Positions 1 to 9,107 of a stretch of 64,000 nucleotides of DNA are shown piece by piece (within the stretch, counting starts at the first letter, position 1; each line of letters starts with the position of its first letter). Origin of the DNA: Pseudomonas reidholzensis (GTDB taxonomy: Bacteria > Pseudomonadota > Gammaproteobacteria > Pseudomonadales > Pseudomonadaceae); assembly GCF_900536025.1 (NCBI RefSeq), contig NZ_UNOZ01000017.1:62001-126000 (forward strand). Direction: 5' to 3'. The notes beneath the pieces are model-generated. The model worked only from the letters and a program-made list of their open reading frames with translations. It ran no database searches and had not been told where the DNA came from. A program made the position numbers and the translations under genes.

Positions 1-472
1 CCTGCACCGCCGCCGAGCCAACCCCACCGGCCGCGCCGATCACCAGCAGCGTTTCGCCAGGCTGCAACTGCCCGCGGTCACGCAAGGCATGCAACGCGGT
101 GAGGTAGTTGATCTTGAACCCGGCCGCCTGGGTAAACGCCATGCCGTCAGGGATCGCCACCAGCACATCAGCCGGCGCCACGGTCAGCTCGGCAAAGCCG
201 CCGTGCACCTGCGTCATCACCCGGTCGCCCGGCGCAAACCCGCTAACGCCGGGGCCGAGCGCTTCTACCCAGCCGCTGACCTCCTGGCCTGGCACATGCG
301 GCAATGCCGGCTTGACCTGATAGCGCCCCAACGCCTCGAGCGCATCGACATAGCCAACGCCACACGCAGCAATCCGGATCAGCACCTCACCCGGCGCCGG
401 ACAAGGGTCGGGCGCAACCGTCATCCGATAATGCTCAATCGACTCGAGGTTATCGGTTTCTACTCGCTTCAT
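1..472 (-). CDS. NADPH:quinone oxidoreductase / zinc-type alcohol dehydrogenase (MDR family), 3' end outside the window
   Basis: Reading leftwards from ATG at 470-472, the frame stays open to the window edge and gives about 157 residues of a medium-chain dehydrogenase/reductase. Visible family marks are the GroES-like start with PAPGEVLIRI, the PGQEVSGWVEALG stretch, and the beginning of the NADP-binding Rossmann fold (GAAGGVGSAAVQ) at the edge. Such enzymes reduce quinones or enones with NADPH in the cytoplasm. The cysteine and histidine ligands of true zinc alcohol dehydrogenases are not obvious, so a zinc-independent quinone reductase is favoured. A nitroreductase lies just upstream on the same strand (26-base gap), so the two are probably co-transcribed. 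The family is secure; the substrate is unknown. Confidence 0.85.
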   Translation of the reverse strand, partial: MKRVETDNLESIEHYRMTVAPDPCPAPGEVLIRIAACGVGYVDALEALGRYQVKPALPHVPGQEVSGWVEALGPGVSGFAPGDRVMTQVHGGFAELTVAPADVLVAIPDGMAFTQAAGFKINYLTALHALRDRGQLQPGETLLVIGAAGGVGSAAVQ

Positions 473-498
473 AGGTGTCTCCCGTGCATACCATTCGG

Positions 499-1179
499 TT
501 ACTGAGCAAAGCCCCTGAAATCCGCCACCTCACTCAGCGCTTCACGCTGGGTGCGCAAGCCGTTGATCGGCTGATCAGGGTCGGCATAGCCCAGCGCAAC
601 CCCGCAAAACACCATCCACTCCGGCCCCAACGCCAACTGCCGCTCGACCGTGCGGTGCACCAGGGTCCAGCAGGCCTGGGCACAGGTGGCCAGGCCGCGC
701 TCGTGGGCGAGCAGCATCAACGTTTGCAGAAACCCGCCAAGGTCTGCCCATTGCCCGACCTCGAGGCTGCGGTCGATGGCCAGGATCATCCCGACCGGCG
801 CGTCGAAGAACCTGAAGTTGCGGACGAACTGCTGACCACGCCCCAGGCGATCATCGCGAGCCACGCCAAGGGTCGCGTACAGGTCTTCGGCGCACTGGCT
901 GCGGCGCGCCTGATAGGCCGCCTGGAGATGCTCCGGGTAGATCGGATAGCCCATGCCTTCACCGCGGGGCGCTTGGGCAAGGGTGTGGCTGACCGCGGCC
1001 TTGAGCCGCTCGAGGGGCGCCCCAGTCAGCACCACCAGCTTCCAGGGTTGCAGGTTGCCACTTGAAGGCGCGTACCTGGCCACGTCGACAATCTCACGCA
1101 GCACACCCTCCTCGACCGCACGCGGCACGAACGCCCGGGTGGAATGCCGCGCCGTGACTGCTTCGCTGACTGTCGCCAT
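499..1179 (-). CDS. Nitroreductase family flavoprotein
   Basis: A 226-residue FMN-dependent nitroreductase fold. The N-terminus has the family signature RHSTRAF followed by APSSGNLQPWKLVVLTG, the FMN phosphate and ribityl binding region, and the C-terminal part contains GVALGYADPDQPIN, typical of the dimer and FMN site. Members reduce nitroaromatics, quinones or enones with NAD(P)H. The ATG at 1177-1179 has a GAGGCGG ribosome-binding site. It is divergent from a LysR regulator (97-base gap) and precedes the quinone oxidoreductase, suggesting a small redox operon controlled by that regulator. This is inferred from context; the physiological substrate cannot be read from sequence. Confidence 0.9.
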   Translation of the reverse strand: MATVSEAVTARHSTRAFVPRAVEEGVLREIVDVARYAPSSGNLQPWKLVVLTGAPLERLKAAVSHTLAQAPRGEGMGYPIYPEHLQAAYQARRSQCAEDLYATLGVARDDRLGRGQQFVRNFRFFDAPVGMILAIDRSLEVGQWADLGGFLQTLMLLAHERGLATCAQACWTLVHRTVERQLALGPEWMVFCGVALGYADPDQPINGLRTQREALSEVADFRGFAQ

Positions 1180-1276
1180 ACCGCCTCGCCATGTCTTCAG
1201 GGGAATGGAGGCATGCTATCGTTGCGATTTACGCATTAGAATAGAAAATCCCCGATATCACTCATGCGCAAACTCG

Positions 1277-2164
1277 ATGAAAATTACATCCCTTTCAGAG
1301 GTTGAGGCGTTTCTCGCCGTCGCAGAGTTGAACAGCTTCGGCAAAGCGGCCCAGGAGCTGGGCATCGCCCAGTCGACCGTGAGCCGGCGTATCACCAACC
1401 TGGAAACCCGCCTGGGCCACCCGCTGGTGCTGAGAACCACGCGCAAGGTGGCGCTGACCGATGCCGGGGTGACCTACGCGGCGGACCTGCGCGATGTCGT
1501 CAGCCGCCTGGAAACCGCAGACAACCGCCTGCAGAGCGGCCTGCTGAGCGTCGAGGGTGTACTGCGGGTGACCATGCCCACCGCGTTTGGCCGGGCCTTC
1601 GTGCTGCCGCGCATCGCTCAGTTGACCGAGCACTACCCGCGCCTGCGCTTCGAGGTGGACTTGTCGGATCGCTACGTCGACCTGCTCGACGGCGAGTTCG
1701 ACGTGGCGATTCGCCTCGCCTCACCGGCCCAGTCCGGCGTGCGCTACGAGACGATTCATACCTTCAGCCCGGTCCTCTGCGCCTCGCCCGACTATCTCCA
1801 GGCGCATGGCCCGGTGCAGGGGCTTGCCGACCTTGCCGAGCACACCTGGCTGGCCCAACGGGTCTACGCGCCGGCCCTGAGCTTCGCGGTCACCTGGCAG
1901 GGCAAGCAGACCCAGCTGCAGATCAACCCCCGCATCAGCGTCAGTGACTCCACCTCGCTGCGTACGCTGACCCTGCTTGGCGCAGGGCTGGCAGTCCTGC
2001 CGCGCTACCTGGTCGACGACGCGCTGCGCAGCGGGCAGTTGGTCGAGGTCTTGCCCGGGCTGGAGTTCGCCGAGTACGAGGTGTTTGCAGCCTATCTGAG
2101 GCACCGAGGTGAATCGGCCAAAGTCAGGGCGTTTCTGCAGTCGCTCCGGCCTGAACCGCACTAA
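1277..2164 (+). CDS. LysR-family transcriptional regulator
   Basis: A 295-residue regulator. Residues about 5-65 form the winged helix-turn-helix (FLAVAELNSFGKAAQELGIA, then STVSRRITNLE), followed by a LysR substrate-binding domain of the usual length. The open frame extends further upstream, but MKITSLSEVEAF matches the normal start of the family, so ATG 1277 was chosen. It is transcribed away from the nitroreductase/quinone oxidoreductase pair, the classic arrangement for a LysR activator of a divergent operon. The 97-base intergenic region contains the inverted repeat ATCG-TTG-CGAT at 1218-1228, which might be part of its binding site. The effector is unknown. Confidence 0.93.
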   Translation: MKITSLSEVEAFLAVAELNSFGKAAQELGIAQSTVSRRITNLETRLGHPLVLRTTRKVALTDAGVTYAADLRDVVSRLETADNRLQSGLLSVEGVLRVTMPTAFGRAFVLPRIAQLTEHYPRLRFEVDLSDRYVDLLDGEFDVAIRLASPAQSGVRYETIHTFSPVLCASPDYLQAHGPVQGLADLAEHTWLAQRVYAPALSFAVTWQGKQTQLQINPRISVSDSTSLRTLTLLGAGLAVLPRYLVDDALRSGQLVEVLPGLEFAEYEVFAAYLRHRGESAKVRAFLQSLRPEPH

Positions 2165-2257
2165 AATGGTGCCGTCTGTCGCACTTCCATGAGCCGTCTT
2201 GCAGGCTTGCATGTCCGAAGCTAATAGTTAAAGCATTGGCCTGGGGAGGCGCTTGAT

Positions 2258-2461
2258 ATGCGACCGCGTTTCGTAATCGTTCCGGCTGTGCCAACGGATA
2301 AACGCAGCCCCGTCAGAGGGGTACATTGCGCGGTGGAGGCCATCTTCATCGGCTTCGACCTCTACGACACCGTTGAAAAGCTCAGACTCGCACCGACCTT
2401 CAACCGGCGGGCAGACGCCGAGGCGGAGTGTTTACGAAGGAATCAAACGGGTATTGGTTGA
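2258..2461 (+). CDS. Small hypothetical protein (67 aa)
   Basis: A short frame beginning MRPRFVIVPAVPTDKR. I recognise no family. Support comes mainly from an excellent ribosome-binding site (GGGGAGG eight bases before the ATG) and from the absence of a longer gene on either strand here. The middle contains GFDLYDTVEKL and the end is charged (RRADAEAECLRRNQ). It has no signal peptide or membrane segment. It sits between a LysR gene and the convergent periplasmic binding protein, 17 bases before the stop of the latter. It could be a genuine small Pseudomonas protein or a chance frame. Confidence 0.45.
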   Translation: MRPRFVIVPAVPTDKRSPVRGVHCAVEAIFIGFDLYDTVEKLRLAPTFNRRADAEAECLRRNQTGIG

Positions 2462-2478
2462 GGCCGTCGGCCTCACCG

Positions 2479-3285
2479 TCAAGGCTCTGCAGCAAGCCCC
2501 TGCTGACTATTCCACAGCTCAAGGTTGTGCTTGACCCACTGCTCTGGCAGCTCGCCGGAAACGACCTCTTTCATCTTTTCTTCTAGCTGTGCCCGCAGTG
2601 CAGGCTGGTTGCAGGCCGCGTCGTGCGACAACGCCAGGTACAAGCCTTCGCTGGAGACCGGCGGTTGCAGCACCTGCAGCCCCTTCTCCACGCCCAAGGT
2701 GCGCGCCAGCGCCATGCCCGGGTACCGCTCGAAGATCACGTAGTCGTTGCGCTTGTGCAGCAGCTTCTGAAACGCCTGGCTCGCACTGGGCACCGCCTCC
2801 AGGTTGAGGTGGGTCTTGGCGAAGTCGTCGAACGCCTGGCCGTGGCTGTTGCTGACCAGCGTGCCGCCGTTACGCCCCTTCAGGTCGTCCCAACCGTGAT
2901 AGGCAAACGCCCCCTCCTTACGCACCCAGACGACACTCGCAGTCGTCAGGAAGGCGGGTTTGACGAAATCCATCGCCTGCTGGCGCGCGTCGGTGATGAA
3001 GTAGCCGGCGAGCATGTCGATACGCCCCGTGCGCACCTCCTCCTGCGCCCGTGACCAAGGGCCGCTGTAGAGCACCTGGACCTCGAGGCCGAGCTGCCTG
3101 GCGACGTGCTTGAGCAGATCGGCATTGGCACCGATCAGTTGCTGGGGGTTCTGCGGGTCACGCCAGAGATAAGGCGGGTATTCGGGATTACCGGTAGCGG
3201 TGAGGTGCTGGCAGTCATCGGCTGCTGGCGCCAATCCAGGCAGCAGCGCCAAGCTGAGTGACAACCATAGGCCGCGCCTGATCAT
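2479..3285 (-). CDS. Periplasmic amino-acid-type substrate-binding protein (SBP_bac_3 family)
   Basis: A 268-residue exported binding protein. The start chosen, ATG 3283-3285 (MIRRGLWLSLSLALLPGLAPAA), gives a clean Sec signal peptide and is preceded by AGAGAG; the open frame extends upstream without a credible start. After the signal, the family-3 pattern is visible: TGNPEYPPYLWRD, ANADLLKHVARQLGLEVQVLYSGPW, and RTGRIDMLAGYFITDARQQAMDFVKPAF. These proteins bind amino acids or related polar solutes in the periplasm. No permease or ATPase genes adjoin it, so it is an orphan component, or a stand-alone binding protein feeding a distant transporter. Confidence 0.88.
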   Translation of the reverse strand: MIRRGLWLSLSLALLPGLAPAADDCQHLTATGNPEYPPYLWRDPQNPQQLIGANADLLKHVARQLGLEVQVLYSGPWSRAQEEVRTGRIDMLAGYFITDARQQAMDFVKPAFLTTASVVWVRKEGAFAYHGWDDLKGRNGGTLVSNSHGQAFDDFAKTHLNLEAVPSASQAFQKLLHKRNDYVIFERYPGMALARTLGVEKGLQVLQPPVSSEGLYLALSHDAACNQPALRAQLEEKMKEVVSGELPEQWVKHNLELWNSQQGLAAEP

Positions 3286-3570
3286 GGGTACTCTCTGGCC
3301 TGTGGGTTGATCAACAGCAGAACGCGCGGCGCGTGCCGGGCGACCTGCCCAACAACCTGAACCGACTCGATCAACACAGGAATGGCCGCTAAGAACCGGC
3401 ATGAATTCGACAGACTGCTCCCTCCTTGGACGACAACGAACGCAACAACAACGAGGCTCGAACAGTGTGGACCAAAAAGCCCAGCCGAGGCTAGGTTCTA
3501 GTGTCAGACGACCCAACGCTGCACTGCGGCCACTTTCGCGCATGGAGCAGCCACTGGGCAACACCGTATC

Positions 3571-3655
3571 CTGTGGGAGCGGCCTTGTGTCGCGAAAGGG
3601 CTGCGCAGCGGCCCCAGCGAACTCACGCCAAGCGCAATGTCAGACCTTAGAATAG
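3571..3655. repeat. REP element (single copy with extension) in a 475-base gene-free interval
   Basis: The interval 3286-3760 holds no convincing gene. Its recognisable content is a Pseudomonas REP unit starting TGTGGGAGCGGCCTTGTG at 3572, continuing through CGCGAAAGGGCTGCGCAGCGGCCCC, and followed by CACGCCAAGCGCAATGTCAGACC. The same core plus extension recurs as inverted pairs near 12.65 kb and 16.03 kb. REP units of this kind are extragenic palindromes that are probably mobilised by RAYT transposases; no RAYT gene is in this window. Confidence 0.85.
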
Positions 3656-3760
3656 GTGCACTGTCCCCTGCAAAGTGGCCCACGTCCAGACCGTTTGCTG
3701 GCGAGAGCAATTCTCGATAGCCTTCTGCCTTGGAATGCACTCGCCCACTAGGAAACGTCT

Positions 3761-4411
3761 ATGAAGACATCGATGGAACGACTCGAAAAATGGTTGCAAG
3801 CCCATCTTCCAGAGGTCTACGACGACCTGTCTCCCGGCTGCTCGGAAGCCGACCTTGCCGCGTTCGAACAGGACATCGGCACGCCCCTCCCCGAAGGTTT
3901 CAAAACCCTCTACCGACTGCACGATGGGCAACGAGGGGCTGTTAATACTGGGCCCTTCTTCGGCTTGGAATTCCTGTCAATCGCGCAGGCCAGACAGAAC
4001 TGGCAGTCGTGGAAGGACGTGGTCGCTGAGTCCTCACCCGAAGACATGGAAGGTGCGAGCATGTTCTCCAAGTCGGCGAAGCCCGGCGCGGTGCAGGCGA
4101 TCTATGCCAACACGCTGTGGATTCCGTTTGCCTATGACCACGGCGGCAACCACCTTGGGGTGGACCTGGACCCGGGCGCGCGCGGCACCCTGGGCCAAGT
4201 GATCAACTTTGGCCGGGACGAAGACGAGAAGTTCGTGGTGGCCAGTTCGATAGAGGCATTTCTCGCGTGGCTGGTCGACCAACTCGAGTCGGGCAACGCT
4301 GCGATACGCGAGGAAGACGACGGCGGACGAAGCTTGAATACCAAGGTGCCGGGCAAGTCTCACTTCCTGGACTCGGTACAAATCCTCTTTGCGTCACAGC
4401 GCAGTGAATGA
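3761..4411 (+). CDS. SMI1/KNR4-family protein
   Basis: A 216-residue cytoplasmic protein whose first 180 residues match the SMI1/KNR4 (SUKH) pattern: LEKWLQAHLPEVYDDLSPGCSEADLAAFEQDIG, PLPEGFKTLYRLHDGQ, FFGLEFLSIAQA, then WIPFAYDHGGNHLGVDLDPGARGTLGQVINFGRDEDEKFVVASSIEAFLAWL split over the later part. SUKH proteins are often immunity proteins to contact-dependent or polymorphic toxins in bacteria. No toxin gene adjoins it here, so that role is only a family-level possibility. The ribosome-binding site is AGGA eight bases before ATG 3761. It is flanked by a REP element upstream and a strong hairpin downstream. Confidence 0.85.
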   Translation: MKTSMERLEKWLQAHLPEVYDDLSPGCSEADLAAFEQDIGTPLPEGFKTLYRLHDGQRGAVNTGPFFGLEFLSIAQARQNWQSWKDVVAESSPEDMEGASMFSKSAKPGAVQAIYANTLWIPFAYDHGGNHLGVDLDPGARGTLGQVINFGRDEDEKFVVASSIEAFLAWLVDQLESGNAAIREEDDGGRSLNTKVPGKSHFLDSVQILFASQRSE

Positions 4412-4423
4412 GCCCCGCTGAAT

Positions 4424-4453
4424 CGCCAAGGGCTGCAACAGCAGCCCTTGGCG
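4424..4453 (+). terminator. Perfect 13-bp stem hairpin after the SMI1/KNR4 gene
   Basis: CGCCAAGGGCTGC at 4424-4436 and GCAGCCCTTGGCG at 4441-4453 pair perfectly around an AACA loop, 13 bases after the SMI1/KNR4 stop. No uridine tract follows on either strand, so it is not a textbook intrinsic terminator. It could block transcription between this gene and the convergent oxidoreductase gene, or act as an mRNA-stabilising 3' hairpin. Confidence 0.6.
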
Positions 4454-4480
4454 AATGACGATGTCGCTTGAAGCGGTGCC

Positions 4481-5482
4481 TCAGCGCAAGTCTGCCTCTT
4501 CGAGGGTCAGAATGATTTTGCCGACATTCTCGGCAGACTCCATTCTGCGATGGGCATCCGCCGCACGCGACAACGGGAAGCTGCTATCCACCACCGGTTC
4601 CAGACTGCCCCCGCCTTCGAAGCGGCCCAGCCAATGTTCGCGAAAGCGGCTGATCATTGCGTGCTTCTCAGGCTGGGTGCGGGACTTCATCACCGTGCCC
4701 ATGATCTGCAGGTGCCGGTAGAGGATGTCCTCCAGCTTCAAGGCCACCTCCCCGCCACCGCCGAGGATGCCGACCTGGATCAACCGGCCACCGTTGGCCA
4801 GGGATTTGAGATTGCGGGCGAAATAGGGTTCGCCGACAAAGTCGATGATCACATCCACCCCTCGCCCCTCGGTACGCCGCGCAATGACTTCGGCGAAATC
4901 TTCGGTTTTGTAGTCGATGGCGACGTCTGCCCCCAGGTGCTCGACGCGGGCGACCTTGCTGCCATCGGTGGTCGCGTAGACCGTGGCACCCGTGGCGTAA
5001 GCGAGCTGAACGGCCGCGGAGCCCACCCCGCCTGCAGCGGCGTGGATCAGTACCGAATCGCCGCGCTGGAGCCGCCCCAGGTGCATCATCGCCTCATGCG
5101 CGGTGACGAAGACTTCCGGGATCGCCGCAGCGTGCACGTAGTCCAGCTGGGCGGGAATCGGCATGGCCATCCGGTAGTCGATGCGCGCCTGTTCGGCATA
5201 CGCGCCCCCACCGACCACCCCCATCACCCGGTCGCCGACCTGGTAGCCGACGACCGCACTGCCTGTTTCGATGACCTCGCCGGCGATCTCCAGGCCGATG
5301 ATCAATGAGTCGCCGAAGTTCGGCCGCCCATAGCCGCCGGTGCGATGGGTCAGGTCTGCACGGTTGACGCCGGCGGCATAAACCCGCACGAGCAAGTCGG
5401 TGGGGCGCACGTGCGGGGTGGCTACATCGCTCAGTTGCAACACGTCGGGGCCGCCGAACGTGTCAAAGGTAATGGCTTTCAT
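4481..5482 (-). CDS. NADPH:quinone reductase-like MDR oxidoreductase
   Basis: A 333-residue zinc-independent medium-chain reductase. The start MKAITFDTFGGPDVLQLSDV at 5482 is the standard N-terminus for the quinone oxidoreductase (QOR/TP53I3-like) group. NRADLTHRTGGY matches the substrate loop, and HAAAGGVGSAAVQLAYATGATVY is the NADPH-binding Rossmann segment split over two turns. The C-terminal part FREHWLGRFEGGGSLEPVVDSSFPL fits the p53-inducible-3-like quinone reductases. It follows an aldehyde dehydrogenase by 61 bases on the same strand, so both are probably one unit controlled by the divergent LysR gene. The substrate is not deducible. Confidence 0.9.
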   Translation of the reverse strand: MKAITFDTFGGPDVLQLSDVATPHVRPTDLLVRVYAAGVNRADLTHRTGGYGRPNFGDSLIIGLEIAGEVIETGSAVVGYQVGDRVMGVVGGGAYAEQARIDYRMAMPIPAQLDYVHAAAIPEVFVTAHEAMMHLGRLQRGDSVLIHAAAGGVGSAAVQLAYATGATVYATTDGSKVARVEHLGADVAIDYKTEDFAEVIARRTEGRGVDVIIDFVGEPYFARNLKSLANGGRLIQVGILGGGGEVALKLEDILYRHLQIMGTVMKSRTQPEKHAMISRFREHWLGRFEGGGSLEPVVDSSFPLSRAADAHRRMESAENVGKIILTLEEADLR

Positions 5483-5543
5483 CAGGGTGATATCTCCGAG
5501 GGTACGCGCGTGGTCGCTGAAGTCGAGGCTGGGCACGAACGCC

Positions 5544-6980
5544 TCAGGCCTGACTGATGAATTTGTTCGTGAGGTAGTGTTCGATGCCTTCGGTGCCGCC
5601 CTCCGAGCCATGGCCGCTGTCCTTCAGGCCACCAAAGGGCAGCTCGGTGGCGACGATGCGGTATTGGTTGATGCCGATCATGCCCGCCTCCAGCCGCTCG
5701 CCGACCTCCATCGCGGTCCGCGCGCTGCGGGTGAAGGCATAGGCCGAGAGCCCGTAGGGCAAGCGGTTGGCCTCGCTCAGCGCGTCTTCCAGCTCGTCGA
5801 AGGGGCGCAGGATGGCGATCGGGCCGAAGGGCTCTTCATGCATCACCCGAGCGTCCATCGGCACATTGGCCAGCACCGTCGGCGCGAAGAAAAACCCGGG
5901 GCCTGGCAAGCTTTCACCGCCGGCCAACACCTGCGCGCCCTTGGCGACGGCGTCAGCGACCAGTTCCTCCATCTTGGCCAGCTGCCTGAGGTTGGCGAGG
6001 GGCCCGACCTGCGTGTGCGGGTGCAGGCCGTTGCCGACGCGCAAGGCGCGGGCCGCGCTGACGAAATGGTCGACGAACTGCGGGTAGACGCCGCGCTGGA
6101 TCAAGAACCGGGTCGAGGAGATGCACACCTGGCCGGTGCCGCGAAACCGGTTGGCCACGCCTTCGACCGCCGCACGCTCAACGTCGGCATCATCAAACAC
6201 CAGCACCGGGCCATGGCCGCCGAGTTCGAGGGTGATCGGCTTGACGCCCTCGGCGGCTCGCTTGGACAGCAGCCGGCCGATCGGAACGGACCCGGTGAAG
6301 GTCACCTTGCGGATGATCGGTGACGCAATCAGCTGGCTGGAGACCTCATCCGGCACCCCGAACACCACTTGCAGCACGCCCTTGGGCAGACCTGCATCGT
6401 CCAGGGCACGTGCCAGCGCCAGCGCGGTGGCGGGGCTTTCTTCGCCCGGTTTGAGGATCACGCTACAGCCCGCGGCAAGTGCGGCAGACAGCTTGCGGGC
6501 GGGGGTAATGGCCGGGAAGTTCCAGGGCGTGAACGCGGCCACCGGGCCAATCGCCTGCCGCGTGACGATTTGCAGCACACCAGGACGGTTGGCCGGCACC
6601 ACACGGCCATCGATGCGCCGGGCGCTTTCGGCAAACCATTCGAAGTACTCGGCCGCGCGGGTGACTTCGTCCATGGCTTCGGCAATCGGCTTGCCCTCCT
6701 CCAGCGTCATCTGCGCGGCGATGTGCGAGGCACGCTGGAGGATCAGGTCGGCGGCACGCTTGAGGATGCTTGCCCGCTCGGCGGGCACGGTCCTGCGCCA
6801 GAGCTCGAAGCTTTGCCCGGCCACTTCGAGTGCACGGTCGAGGTCGCCTGAGGTGGCGAGGGGCACCTGGCCGATCAGGGATTCCGTCGCCGGGTTGACG
6901 ACAGTGGCCGTCGCGCGCCCCTCAGTGCCGATCCATTTACCATCGATAAACAAGTACAGCGTGTCGTAGGGGGTATTCAT
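5544..6980 (-). CDS. NAD(P)-dependent aldehyde (succinate-semialdehyde type) dehydrogenase
   Basis: A 478-residue ALDH of the GabD-like clade. The pattern is complete: FTPWNFP with the catalytic asparagine, VTFTGSVPIGR, the general-base glutamate in ITLELGGHGPVLVFDDAD, and the nucleophile in GTGQVCISSTRF. EEPFGPIAILRPF and PFGGLKDSGHGSEGG complete the active site. ATG 6980 (MNTPYD) has GAAGG eight bases upstream; an alternative ATG at 6995 adds five residues. It converts a semialdehyde to the acid in the cytoplasm, but CISSTR differs from the CVCPNR loop of true GabD, so the substrate may be another aldehyde. It is divergent from a LysR gene and precedes a quinone reductase. Confidence 0.9.
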   Translation of the reverse strand: MNTPYDTLYLFIDGKWIGTEGRATATVVNPATESLIGQVPLATSGDLDRALEVAGQSFELWRRTVPAERASILKRAADLILQRASHIAAQMTLEEGKPIAEAMDEVTRAAEYFEWFAESARRIDGRVVPANRPGVLQIVTRQAIGPVAAFTPWNFPAITPARKLSAALAAGCSVILKPGEESPATALALARALDDAGLPKGVLQVVFGVPDEVSSQLIASPIIRKVTFTGSVPIGRLLSKRAAEGVKPITLELGGHGPVLVFDDADVERAAVEGVANRFRGTGQVCISSTRFLIQRGVYPQFVDHFVSAARALRVGNGLHPHTQVGPLANLRQLAKMEELVADAVAKGAQVLAGGESLPGPGFFFAPTVLANVPMDARVMHEEPFGPIAILRPFDELEDALSEANRLPYGLSAYAFTRSARTAMEVGERLEAGMIGINQYRIVATELPFGGLKDSGHGSEGGTEGIEHYLTNKFISQA

Positions 6981-7213
6981 AGCTGTGGCCTTCATAACGT
7001 TCTCGGGAATTGCGCCGTGGAGACTCACGGCACGTGCAGGGCTTCGGGGCGTTGCGGCGGGAGCCGGCCCGTGCAATCGAGTCTATGGAGGGCAGCGGCT
7101 TTGATTTAGCCCGGCTGAAGGGAATGATTGTTGTACCCAGCGGTAAAATCGCTTTTAAATGGGCGCGGATTTTGCCGATTCGGGCGTTGAATACAGGCCA
7201 GGGGAAGGGATCG

Positions 7214-8143
7214 ATGGACAAGCTTTCGAACATGTCCGTGTACGTCAAGGTCGTGGAAATGGGCAGCTTCACAGCCGTGGCAAACCACCTCGACTCCACC
7301 GTCGGCAACGTCTCGCGTGCGGTCTCGGCACTCGAGCAGATGCTCGACACCCGCCTGCTGCAACGCTCTACCCGACGCTTGTCGGTGACCGATGCGGGGC
7401 GGCGCTTCTACGACCGTTGCACGGCGATCCTGGCGGACCTGGAGAACGCCGAAGCGGAAGCGCGCAACGCCCTGCTGGAGCCTCGCGGCACCCTGCGGGT
7501 GCATTGCGTGCCCGGCCTTGCGCGCCAGCTGGTGACCGCTGCGGTACTCGAGTATCGCCAGGCATTTGCCGACGTCAGCGTCGACTTGCTGCTGTCTCAG
7601 CGCATGCCCAACCTGCTCGAAGACCAGTTGGACGTATCGATCCAGATCGCCCGGGTGCTGCCGGATTCGGCGTATGTCAGCCAGAAGATCGGCGTCAGCC
7701 ATTGCGTGCTGGTGGCCTCGCCGGACTACCTGGCGCAACACACGCCGCCATCGGCGCCGGAGGACCTGCGCGATCATCAGTGCCTGCTGCTTGGGACCGT
7801 TGATTATGCGCGTGACGAATGGCAGCTCAAGAGCGCCCGAGGCGACGCGACGTTCGTCCACACCGGGCCGCATTTCAGCGTGAATGACATGGAGGCCATG
7901 TCCACGGCGGTCAAACGCGGCGCCGGGATCGGCCTGCTGGCGGGGTTCTCGGCCATCGACGACCTGCGCTCAGGGGCACTGGTGCGTGTGCTGCCCGACT
8001 ACTACAGCGAAGAGCGCAATGTGTATGCGGTGTACACCTCGCGTCAGTTCGTGGACGCGAAAATCAGCCGCTTCATCGAGGCATTGAAAACCCATGTCGG
8101 TAACCAGTTGGCCGCCACGGCGGCAGCCTTGGTCGGTCAGTAA
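7214..8143 (+). CDS. LysR-family transcriptional regulator
   Basis: A 309-residue regulator starting MDKLSNMSVYVKVVEMGSF, with GGGGAAGGG directly upstream of ATG 7214; upstream in-frame starts lack a site. The helix-turn-helix is TAVANHLDSTVGNVSRAVSALE (residues about 17-40), followed by LLQRSTRRLSVTDAGRRFY and the effector domain. NVSRAV replaces the commoner TVSRRI, which places it in the 'transporter/dehydrogenase' group of short LysR proteins. It faces away from the aldehyde dehydrogenase-quinone reductase operon across a 233-base gap and is its likely regulator, by arrangement only. Confidence 0.92.
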   Translation: MDKLSNMSVYVKVVEMGSFTAVANHLDSTVGNVSRAVSALEQMLDTRLLQRSTRRLSVTDAGRRFYDRCTAILADLENAEAEARNALLEPRGTLRVHCVPGLARQLVTAAVLEYRQAFADVSVDLLLSQRMPNLLEDQLDVSIQIARVLPDSAYVSQKIGVSHCVLVASPDYLAQHTPPSAPEDLRDHQCLLLGTVDYARDEWQLKSARGDATFVHTGPHFSVNDMEAMSTAVKRGAGIGLLAGFSAIDDLRSGALVRVLPDYYSEERNVYAVYTSRQFVDAKISRFIEALKTHVGNQLAATAAALVGQ

Positions 8144-8213
8144 TCAGGGCTGCACCAGACGCTCGGCCACTACAATGGCATAATCGACAACCGTTCATAC
8201 CCGGAGCGCATCA

Positions 8214-9107
8214 ATGCCCCTCGAAAGCTACGACCAGCTGGCCATGTTCGCGGCCGTGGCCAAAGAGCGGAGCTTTACCCGCGCCGCCGCCAGGCTGGGG
8301 ATGTCGCAGCCGGCCTTGAGCCGGGCCATGCGGCAGTTGGAAGAGCGCTTAGGGGTCCGGCTGTTGTCGCGCACCACGCGCAGTGTGTTGCCGACCGAAG
8401 CGGGCGAACGCCTGCTGCAGGTGATCGCCCCACGCTTTGAAGAAATCGACACCGAGCTGGCGTTGCTCAGCGAGTATCGCGATAAACCGGCCGGCAAACT
8501 GCGCATCACCGCCGGGGAGCATTCGGCGATCACGATCCTGCACCCGGTGCTGGCGAAACTGCTGCCCGACCACCCTGACCTGAATATCGAGATCATCGTC
8601 GACTACGGCCTCACCGACATCGTCGCCGAAGGCTTCGACGCCGGGGTGCGATTGGGCGAGCAAGTGGCCAAGGACATGATTGCCATGCGCATCGGGCCTG
8701 ACATGCGCATGGCGGTGGTGGGCTCACCGGCGTACTTTGCGCGCTATCCGCAGCCGGTTACGCCCAGCGAGCTGATGGCACACAACTGCATCACCCTGCG
8801 CATGCCGACCCACGGCAGCCTGCTGGTCTGGGAGTTCGAAAAAGCCGGCCAGGCCGTCAACGTGCGCATCGAAGGCCAGCTGGTGTTCAACAACATCGCC
8901 ATGCGCCTGCAGGCCGCCCTGCAGGGACTGGGGCTGGCCTACATGCCGGAAGACCTGGTGCAGGAACACGTCGCCCAGGGCCGGCTGATTCGCGTGCTGG
9001 AAGACTGGTGCGAGCCCTTTTCCGGCTACCACCTCTATTACCCGAGCCGGCGCCAGAGCTCCCCGGCCTTCACCTTGCTGCGCGAGACCTTGCGCTACCC
9101 GGGTTGA
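8214..9107 (+). CDS. LysR-family transcriptional regulator
   Basis: A 297-residue LysR protein with the N-terminal helix-turn-helix [20 protein letters not shown] then [20 protein letters not shown], followed by [17 protein letters not shown] and an effector domain. ATG 8214 has GGAG eight bases upstream. It lies 70 bases after another LysR gene on the same strand, so two regulators are in tandem. Its 3' end overlaps the convergent cupin/carboxymuconolactone decarboxylase gene by 13 bases. LysR proteins of this type often control adjacent oxidoreductase or quinone-response genes; here the neighbouring exported enzymes and the flavodoxin-fold reductase are candidates. Confidence 0.93.
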   Translation: MPLESYDQLAMFAAVAKERSFTRAAARLGMSQPALSRAMRQLEERLGVRLLSRTTRSVLPTEAGERLLQVIAPRFEEIDTELALLSEYRDKPAGKLRITAGEHSAITILHPVLAKLLPDHPDLNIEIIVDYGLTDIVAEGFDAGVRLGEQVAKDMIAMRIGPDMRMAVVGSPAYFARYPQPVTPSELMAHNCITLRMPTHGSLLVWEFEKAGQAVNVRIEGQLVFNNIAMRLQAALQGLGLAYMPEDLVQEHVAQGRLIRVLEDWCEPFSGYHLYYPSRRQSSPAFTLLRETLRYPG

